Shown here: in pieces, positions 59,534-64,000 of the stretch | Layout: each line of letters starts with the position of its first letter | How positions within the stretch are numbered: position 1 is the stretch's first letter | Assembly: GCA_949295325.1 (NCBI GenBank) | Contig: CASFKG010000002.1 | Location: 1 to 64,000, forward strand | Source of the DNA: an uncultured bacterium | GTDB lineage: Bacteria; Bacillota_I; Bacilli_A; RFN20; CAG-826 | DNA length: 64,000 bases | Direction of reading: 5' to 3' | Notes under the pieces: model-generated | Databases searched by the model: none | What the model was told of the DNA's origin: nothing | What the model saw: only the letters and a program-made list of their open reading frames with translations | Translations under genes and position numbers: made by a program

Positions 59534-60231
59534 GAAGTTACCTCTTCCTCAGCCTGGGTCTTGGATTCCTGCTCGGTGCGCTCTATTTCCTGCTCATCGA
59601 GGATCTCTACATGGCATTGGGGGTAGGCATCGCAACTTTCGGCTTCTATCTCGCGCTGTCGCTTACGGTGTTCCGGAAGTATGCCTCTAGGAGAAGGAAG
59701 GAACACGAAGACTACCGCTTCATCCATTCCTTCACGGCTTCCTTGTCCACGACCGGTAGCTTGGAAACGGCTTACGAAAGCGCCCTCGAGGGAGCTGGGG
59801 AAGAACTCGCCGAAATCGCTTCGGGCCTTGTCGATAGGAGGATCGAGGAAAGGATTTCCTATCTTGGAAGCTATTTCAAAAGCGACGCCTATTCGATGTT
59901 CCTTTCCCTTTTCGAACTCTACATGGAACAGGGCGGGAACTTCCTGGAAATGGCATCTTCCTTGCTCGGGGAATCGGCAAGGGTCGAAGAAGAGGAAAAC
60001 AGAAAAGAAGAAGCGGGGAGGCGGACTTTGCGGGAATTTTGTCTTCTTTGGGGGATGGCGTGCCTGATCATGCTGACGCTTAGGTTCGCGATGGCCGGAT
60101 TCTATGACGAACTGAAAGGCCTGGCTTCCTACCGCCTTTCGTCGATTTTGTTCCTTCCGGTCCTCTATGTGTCGAGCTATCTCTATGCTTCCGCCATGAC
60201 GGGGGAATCGATATTCGGGGGAAAGAAGTAA
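59521..60231 (+). CDS. TadB-like pilus inner-membrane protein
   Basis: A 236-aa membrane platform protein with a T2SSF-type domain. Two N-terminal helices, a cytoplasmic helical segment (HSFTASLSTTGSLETAYESA, then LFELYMEQGGNFLEMASSLL), and two C-terminal helices. The TTGS-LETAYE and EQGGNF-EMA patterns are typical of TadB. It starts in an overlap with the ATPase gene, and its last base is the A of the next ATG. Confidence 0.8.
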   Translation: MRKIGSYLFLSLGLGFLLGALYFLLIEDLYMALGVGIATFGFYLALSLTVFRKYASRRRKEHEDYRFIHSFTASLSTTGSLETAYESALEGAGEELAEIASGLVDRRIEERISYLGSYFKSDAYSMFLSLFELYMEQGGNFLEMASSLLGESARVEEEENRKEEAGRRTLREFCLLWGMACLIMLTLRFAMAGFYDELKGLASYRLSSILFLPVLYVSSYLYASAMTGESIFGGKK

Positions 60232-60872
60232 TGAAGAAGCTGGAAGGCATGTTGAAAAGCCGGAACCTAATAGCGGTCTTGGCGAACGTTTTGTCTATAG
60301 CCGGCGGGATCGCTGCCTATATATATTGGAAGAATTCGTTCGTTCTTTTCGCGGCCGCGCTCGTGTTGTTGGCCGTTGACCTCGGGCTCTTCTACAAGCC
60401 GAAGGCCAAGGGGAAGAAGGGCCTGCTCCAGGACGACTTCGTCAGATTGTTCACCTATTTCGGAATCTACATGGATTCCGGCTATCCCGTCTATACGGCC
60501 CTGAAGGAGGCAAGGCGCTTTGCCGGACCGCTTCTATCCGGGATGGTCGACGACCTATTGGCCGAAATCGATAGCGACAAAAGCCTAAAACCGTTCATGA
60601 AATTCGCCGACTCATTCGACTCCGTGGCCATCAGGCAGGTCATGGTATCGATTTACCAGATGGTAAACGAAGGATATAGCGGTTCCTACGTCTATCAGTT
60701 CCAAAGTCTCTTCGCTTCGCTATCCGGGGTAAGGAGGAGGGAAGCGACGCTGAGGCAGGAAAAAAGGCTTGAGGCGCTGTGCGTCTTTCCCCTTGTGGGG
60801 AGCGCGATAAGCATGGCGATGGTCGCGCTCGCCATCGTGGATTTGGTAGGGGGTTTCATCGGTGGGATCTAA
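60231..60872 (+). CDS. TadC-like pilus inner-membrane protein
   Basis: A 213-aa partner of the TadB-like protein: two N-terminal helices, then FVRLFTYFGIYMDSGYPVYT and ALKEARRFAG, a helical cytoplasmic part with VRRREATLRQEKRLEAL, and one or two C-terminal helices. TadB and TadC form the membrane base of Tad pili. Start and end both overlap neighbours (1 and 11 nt). Confidence 0.75.
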   Translation: MKKLEGMLKSRNLIAVLANVLSIAGGIAAYIYWKNSFVLFAAALVLLAVDLGLFYKPKAKGKKGLLQDDFVRLFTYFGIYMDSGYPVYTALKEARRFAGPLLSGMVDDLLAEIDSDKSLKPFMKFADSFDSVAIRQVMVSIYQMVNEGYSGSYVYQFQSLFASLSGVRRREATLRQEKRLEALCVFPLVGSAISMAMVALAIVDLVGGFIGGI

Positions 60873-61197
60873 ACTGGCTTTGATAATAAGCTTCGCCTTC
60901 GTTTTGCTGGCGCTCGCTTTCTCCGGGGACCTCATAGCCATCCAGGTCATCCATAGCGAGCTCGATGCCATCGCACTAAGCGTCAGCCACCAGATCAGCT
61001 TCCACGGGATGCTTACGGACTCTATAAGGGATTTCGCCGAAAAAGACGGCAAGACCCATATCGTCCCCATTTCGGAGGCCGCTATGGTCGGCGAGGCCTT
61101 CGAATACAAACTTTGGCGGTATTACGAGCCGCTCTTCGTGTCGGAAGAACGCATGGAGATTTCGATCCGCCGCTCGGCGGTGGTCGGATATTACTAA
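60862..61197 (+). CDS. TadE-like minor pilin
   Basis: A 111-aa protein starting at GTG 60862 behind AGGGGG. A basic residue and then a hydrophobic helix (LALIISFAFVLLALAFSGDL) are followed by an outer domain of about 85 residues ending in SIRRSAVVGYY. This is the TadE layout, although the usual Glu after the cleavage site is not clear. It overlaps the TadC-like gene by 11 nt. Confidence 0.55.
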   Translation: MGSKLALIISFAFVLLALAFSGDLIAIQVIHSELDAIALSVSHQISFHGMLTDSIRDFAEKDGKTHIVPISEAAMVGEAFEYKLWRYYEPLFVSEERMEISIRRSAVVGYY

Positions 61198-61211
61198 GGA
61201 AAGGAGGTAGT

Positions 61212-61373
61212 ATGTCGGAATTCAAGGGACAATTGCTTGGAATCGTCCTGGTCATCGCCGCGTTTGCCGCGATCGGAACCGTCCTCGTGACGGCGTTCCA
61301 GAGCAGTGCCGAGGCCATAAGCAGCAAGATCAGCAGCGCGGACAATGCCAGCCTGCTAAGCATCGAAGCCTAA
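61212..61373 (+). CDS. Flp-like major pilin
   Basis: A 53-aa protein, the expected size for a Flp pilin. N-terminal SEFKGQLLGIVLVIAAFAAI forms the long hydrophobic helix, preceded by a short polar leader with a K-G that could be the processing point, and then a Ser-rich tail. AAGGAGG lies 6 nt before the ATG, the strongest ribosome site in the operon, which fits the abundant subunit. No prepilin peptidase (TadV) or secretin gene lies in the window. A terminator follows at once. Confidence 0.65.
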   Translation: MSEFKGQLLGIVLVIAAFAAIGTVLVTAFQSSAEAISSKISSADNASLLSIEA

Positions 61374-61379
61374 GGAGGG

Positions 61380-61400
61380 GGCGGCAACAAGCCGCCTTTT
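61380..61400 (+). terminator. Pilus operon terminator
   Basis: GGCGGC and GCCGCC pair around AACAA, then TTTT and a T-rich stretch. Confidence 0.85.
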
Positions 61401-61432
61401 CCATTTTTGGCTATTAATTTCTTCCGATTTGC

Positions 61433-61438
61433 TATAAT
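61433..61438 (+). promoter_or_regulatory. -10 box of acpP
   Basis: Perfect TATAAT 21 nt before the ATG, leaving room for a GGGAG ribosome site; the -35 match is poor. Confidence 0.55.
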
Positions 61439-61459
61439 GCGGCCCGGGAGAAAACTAAA

Positions 61460-61693
61460 ATGGACAAAATTGAAGAAATTCGGAAGATTCTCGCTTCCAA
61501 GACCAATACCGACCAAATCGACGACAATCTTTCCCTCAAGGAACTCGGACTCGATTCGCTTGACGTGGTCGATATGTGCCTTAGCCTCGAGGAAAAGTAC
61601 GGGGTTACCTTCGAAACCGAGGAACTTTCCGGTCTAAAGACCGTGGGGGACCTCTTCGCGGTATTGAGCAAGAAGCTGGATTCCGCAAAGTAA
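61460..61693 (+). CDS. acpP: Acyl carrier protein
   Basis: A 77-aa acidic carrier for growing fatty acyl chains. The phosphopantetheine site is Ser33 in LGLDSLDVVDM, and helix 2-3 (LSLEEKYGVTFETEEL) and VGDLFAVL are typical. Length is normal. It is a single-gene unit between the pilus terminator and tRNA-Asn, without fatty-acid synthesis neighbours. Confidence 0.95.
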   Translation: MDKIEEIRKILASKTNTDQIDDNLSLKELGLDSLDVVDMCLSLEEKYGVTFETEELSGLKTVGDLFAVLSKKLDSAK

Positions 61694-61704
61694 GAGCATA
61701 TCCG

Positions 61705-61732
61705 CTTGCATTGGCCCGCTGAGGGCTATAAA
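61705..61732 (+). promoter_or_regulatory. tRNA-Asn promoter
   Basis: CTTGCA/TTGCAT at 61705-61711 and TATAAA at 61727-61732, spaced 15-16 nt, about 27 nt before the tRNA. Confidence 0.5.
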
Positions 61733-61759
61733 ATCGGCAATGCGCTTTCGGGCGCATAT

Positions 61760-61834
61760 GCGCACTTAGCTCAACGGTAGAGCAATCGGCTGTTAACCGA
61801 TCGGTTGTAGGTTCGAATCCTACAGTGCGCGCCA
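61760..61834 (+). tRNA. tRNA-Asn (GTT)
   Basis: Acceptor GCGCACT/AGTGCGC, anticodon loop CTGTTAA giving GTT, T-arm GGTTCGAATCC, discriminator G and encoded CCA. Confidence 0.95.
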
Positions 61835-61836
61835 TT

Positions 61837-61913
61837 GGCCTGTTGGAGAAGAGGCTTAACTCATATCCCTTTCAAGGATACATTCATGGGTTCGAATCCC
61901 GTACAGGTCACCA
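61837..61913 (+). tRNA. tRNA-Glu (TTC)
   Basis: Acceptor GGCCTGT/ACAGGTC with one G-T pair, anticodon loop CTTTCAA giving TTC, T-arm GGGTTCGAATCCC, discriminator A and encoded CCA. It lies 2 nt after tRNA-Asn, so the two are one transcript. Confidence 0.92.
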
Positions 61914-61924
61914 TCGACATTAGG

Positions 61925-61946
61925 GCCGGCATCTGCCGGCTTTTTT
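61925..61946 (+). terminator. Terminator of the tRNA pair
   Basis: GCCGGC and GCCGGC pair around ATCT, then six T residues. Confidence 0.9.
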
Positions 61947-61986
61947 GTATTTTCCAAGTCCGTTCCTTTCGATATAAAATCCCAAC

Positions 61987-64000
61987 ATGGGCCCAAAAGA
62001 CATATCCGGCTTAGATTCCCTGACCAAAGCCAGCCTGCTTTCCGGCAAGGAAGCCAACTCCACCTTGGGTATCGAATCCTTGGGACTCCGCAACATGCAT
62101 TTTTCGGACGGTCCGAGCGGACTGAGAAAAATGGACCAAGGTGGGAATTCCCTATCCGGGATAAGCAAGTCACTTCCTGCTACCTGTTTCCCGTCGCCGT
62201 CTACGTTGGCGAATAGTTTCGACCGCGACCTCCTTTACCGCATTGGCCGGCAAATCGGCAAGGAATGTGCCTTTTACGGGGTAGACCTCTTGCTGGGTCC
62301 CGCGGTCAATATCGCGAGGAACCCCTTGTGCGGCCGCAATTTCGAGTATCTGGGGGAAGACCCGCTGCTTTCCGGTTATCTGGCTGCCTCCTATATATCA
62401 GGAGTTCAGAGCCAGCGGGTGGGTTCCTGTCTCAAGCACGCCGTCGGCAACGAAATCGAAAAGTTCCGTTTCGTCGGCGACAGCGAAATCGACGAGAAGG
62501 CGCTTAGGGAGATTTACCTAAAGCCCTTCGAGATCGCCATACGGGAGTCGGACCCCGCCGCCGTCATGACTTCCTATAACCAAATCAACGGGGAATTCGC
62601 CTCCCAGTCCGAATGGCTGATAAACGGCATCTTCAAAGGGGAGTGGGGCTATTGCGGGCTGGTGATGACGGACTGGGGAGGAACCAAGGACCGGGTCTCT
62701 TCAATCAAGGCCGGTAACGACATGGAAATGCCGGGCATGATAGAGGAGAACGACATTGCCGTCGCCGAAGCCATTGATAGCGGCGAAATAGAAGAATCCA
62801 AAGTGGAAGATTCAATTTCCAGACTCTTGAGGCTCGAAAGCGCGACCAGGGGAAAGCCTGCCTACGGCGAAGGAATATTCGAGGAGGGATACCGGCTTTC
62901 GCTCGAGGCATGCCTGAAATCTTCGGTCTTGCTTAAAAACGACGGAAGCTTTCCACTCGACAAAGGAAAGAAATACCTGTTCGTCGGCGATTATTTCACC
63001 CATGTCCGTTACCAAGGTTCCGGGTCCGCGATGCTCAATCCCTACCGTTTGAGGGAGCCGATCGACGTATTTGCCGGAAAGGGAGCGTCTTTCGACCACG
63101 CTAGGGGGTACGACTCCGAAGGCCTTTCAAAAAAAGAAAAACTATTTTCGGAGGCCCTCCGTGCAGCCGAAGGACACCAGGATATCGTGTTTTTCGGCGG
63201 TTTGACCGATTTCCAGGAATCCGAAGGCTACGACCGCGAAGACATGGATTTCCCGGATGACCAGAAAAGGCTCATCGCTGCCTTGCTGGAAAGAGGAAAA
63301 AAGATCGGACTCGTTCTGTTTTCCGGTTCTCCGGTAGCCCTGCCTTTTGTCGAAAAACTCTCTTTCGTTCTTTATGTCGGCCTGCCGGGGGAAGCCGGTG
63401 CGGAGGGAATCTACCGCCTGCTTTACGGCTATGAGAAACCCAGCGGACGTCTGAGCGTCAGCTGGTACAAAGATTATTCGGATATTCCGTTCGGAAACGA
63501 ATACGGCAGTTCGCCGATCGAAGTTTATAGGGAATCCGTTTTCGTCGGCTACCGCTACAACCAATCCGTTCCGGAAAAGGTCCTTTTCCGTTTTGGGGAG
63601 GGGATACTGCCCAAGGTCAAGGCAACGGGTTTGAAATGCCATGAAGAGAATGGTCGGCTCATATTCGAAACCCGTCTGGAAAATCCCGGAACCGTGGCCT
63701 ATAGCCTCCCCTTGCTTCTGTATTTCGGCGTCGAATGTTCGGCTACGCCCCGGCCGCGGATGTCGCTATGCGCCTTCCGATGTGCGACACTAAAACCCCA
63801 TGAATCAAAAACATTCGAAATCGCCGTGAACAAGGCCGATTTGCGCCTTTACGACCGCAAAGTTCGGAAGTTCGTCCTGGAAAAAGGTACATATCTCTTC
63901 TCTCTTTCGCCAGGTAACGATGCCGATTCCCTGGAACTGCGTGCCGCCTTGGACGGGGAAGGGGTCTCTTTCGACGGAGCCTATGTCAAAGCATATGGGA
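61987..64000 (+). CDS. GH3 beta-glucosidase-like enzyme (runs off the window)
   Basis: At least 671 aa are visible, with no stop before the edge. N-terminal (beta/alpha)8 domain: FSDGPSGLRKMD, GPAVNIARNPLCGRNFEYLGEDP, KHAVGNEIEKFR and the nucleophile Asp in VMTDWGG. The alpha/beta sandwich domain follows from about residue 300 (SSVLLKNDGSFPL, then GGLTDFQESEGYDRE), and an Fn3-like C-terminal part begins near 550. No signal peptide, so it probably cuts short beta-linked oligosaccharides inside the cell. TATAAA lies 8 nt before the ATG with no ribosome site, so a leaderless mRNA is likely. Confidence 0.92.
   Translation, partial: MGPKDISGLDSLTKASLLSGKEANSTLGIESLGLRNMHFSDGPSGLRKMDQGGNSLSGISKSLPATCFPSPSTLANSFDRDLLYRIGRQIGKECAFYGVDLLLGPAVNIARNPLCGRNFEYLGEDPLLSGYLAASYISGVQSQRVGSCLKHAVGNEIEKFRFVGDSEIDEKALREIYLKPFEIAIRESDPAAVMTSYNQINGEFASQSEWLINGIFKGEWGYCGLVMTDWGGTKDRVSSIKAGNDMEMPGMIEENDIAVAEAIDSGEIEESKVEDSISRLLRLESATRGKPAYGEGIFEEGYRLSLEACLKSSVLLKNDGSFPLDKGKKYLFVGDYFTHVRYQGSGSAMLNPYRLREPIDVFAGKGASFDHARGYDSEGLSKKEKLFSEALRAAEGHQDIVFFGGLTDFQESEGYDREDMDFPDDQKRLIAALLERGKKIGLVLFSGSPVALPFVEKLSFVLYVGLPGEAGAEGIYRLLYGYEKPSGRLSVSWYKDYSDIPFGNEYGSSPIEVYRESVFVGYRYNQSVPEKVLFRFGEGILPKVKATGLKCHEENGRLIFETRLENPGTVAYSLPLLLYFGVECSATPRPRMSLCAFRCATLKPHESKTFEIAVNKADLRLYDRKVRKFVLEKGTYLFSLSPGNDADSLELRAALDGEGVSFDGAYVKAYG

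Noticed and set aside
1-64000. Use of TGA as tryptophan (Mycoplasma code)
   Set aside because: TGA ends many well-defined genes, including pyrG and the ATGA overlaps at 21356 and 22960, and conserved proteins use TGG for Trp.
1-64000. CRISPR arrays or cas genes
   Set aside because: The only regularly spaced repeats are the 20-nt arrays, which have no spacers, and no cas-like protein is encoded.

Overview
The window reads as a chromosomal segment of an uncultured, cell-wall-type (monoderm) Bacillota, probably a Bacilli/Erysipelotrichia-like gut or rumen lineage. The grounds are: many lipoproteins with S-C or G-C lipoboxes, a Tad-like pilus operon with no secretin, SipW-type secretion, AGGAGG ribosome sites, FucO-type fermentation and extracellular starch/glucan enzymes. 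TGA is used as an ordinary stop (for example in ATGA overlaps and at the end of pyrG), so this is not the Mycoplasma code. The core DNA is moderately GC-rich; two short stretches (about 1-1600 and 32.4-35.0 kb) are visibly AT-rich and look acquired.

Layout. 1-1.6 kb: AT-rich decayed island with 20-nt repeat arrays. 1.9-8.9 kb: unknown genes, an esterase, malic enzyme, a CBM lipoprotein, a Memo-AMMECR1 fusion, a GNAT and a membrane protein. 9.0-11.8 kb: a yybP-ykoY (Mn) riboswitch and its P-type ATPase, then tRNA-Thr(CGT). 12-14 kb: an esterase and an AlbA/RecG-like regulator. 14.4-26.4 kb: a same-strand locus in which two TasA/camelysin-like secreted proteins, a SipW-type signal peptidase, a membrane-anchored McrB-like AAA+ ATPase, a DUF2357/zinc-ribbon partner, an ABC exporter, a beta-helix protein and a repeat lipoprotein follow each other; the last six gene junctions all overlap. 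I consider this the best candidate for an undescribed envelope system. 26.4-32.2 kb: fucO, a sirtuin, DUF5662, YqeY, and a TrkA-TrkA-TrkH potassium uptake operon. 32.3 kb: tRNA-Trp, followed by a 2.5-kb island bounded by inverted arrays of 20-nt repeats that carries a small unknown protein, a GNAT and an HNH-like protein. 35-44 kb: a membrane-tethered XRE regulator, an acyltransferase pseudogene, a lipoprotein, a 1.6-kb decayed intergenic region with an IS66 remnant, a two-gene unknown operon and a GH13 amylase lipoprotein. 44.5-55.3 kb: a WYL-helicase-nuclease fusion, a lipoprotein, MATE, pyrG, a lipid kinase and a repeat-rich membrane protein. 55.4-64 kb: an SDR, a guanylate kinase-like protein, a minimal Tad-like pilus operon, acpP, tRNA-Asn, tRNA-Glu and the start of a GH3 glucosidase.

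A recurring theme is promoter placement. At least ten genes have a -10 box only 6-8 nt before the start codon and no Shine-Dalgarno site, which predicts leaderless mRNAs, while genes inside operons use strong AGGAGG sites or stop/start overlaps. All functional statements rest on reading motifs by eye; no database search was run.
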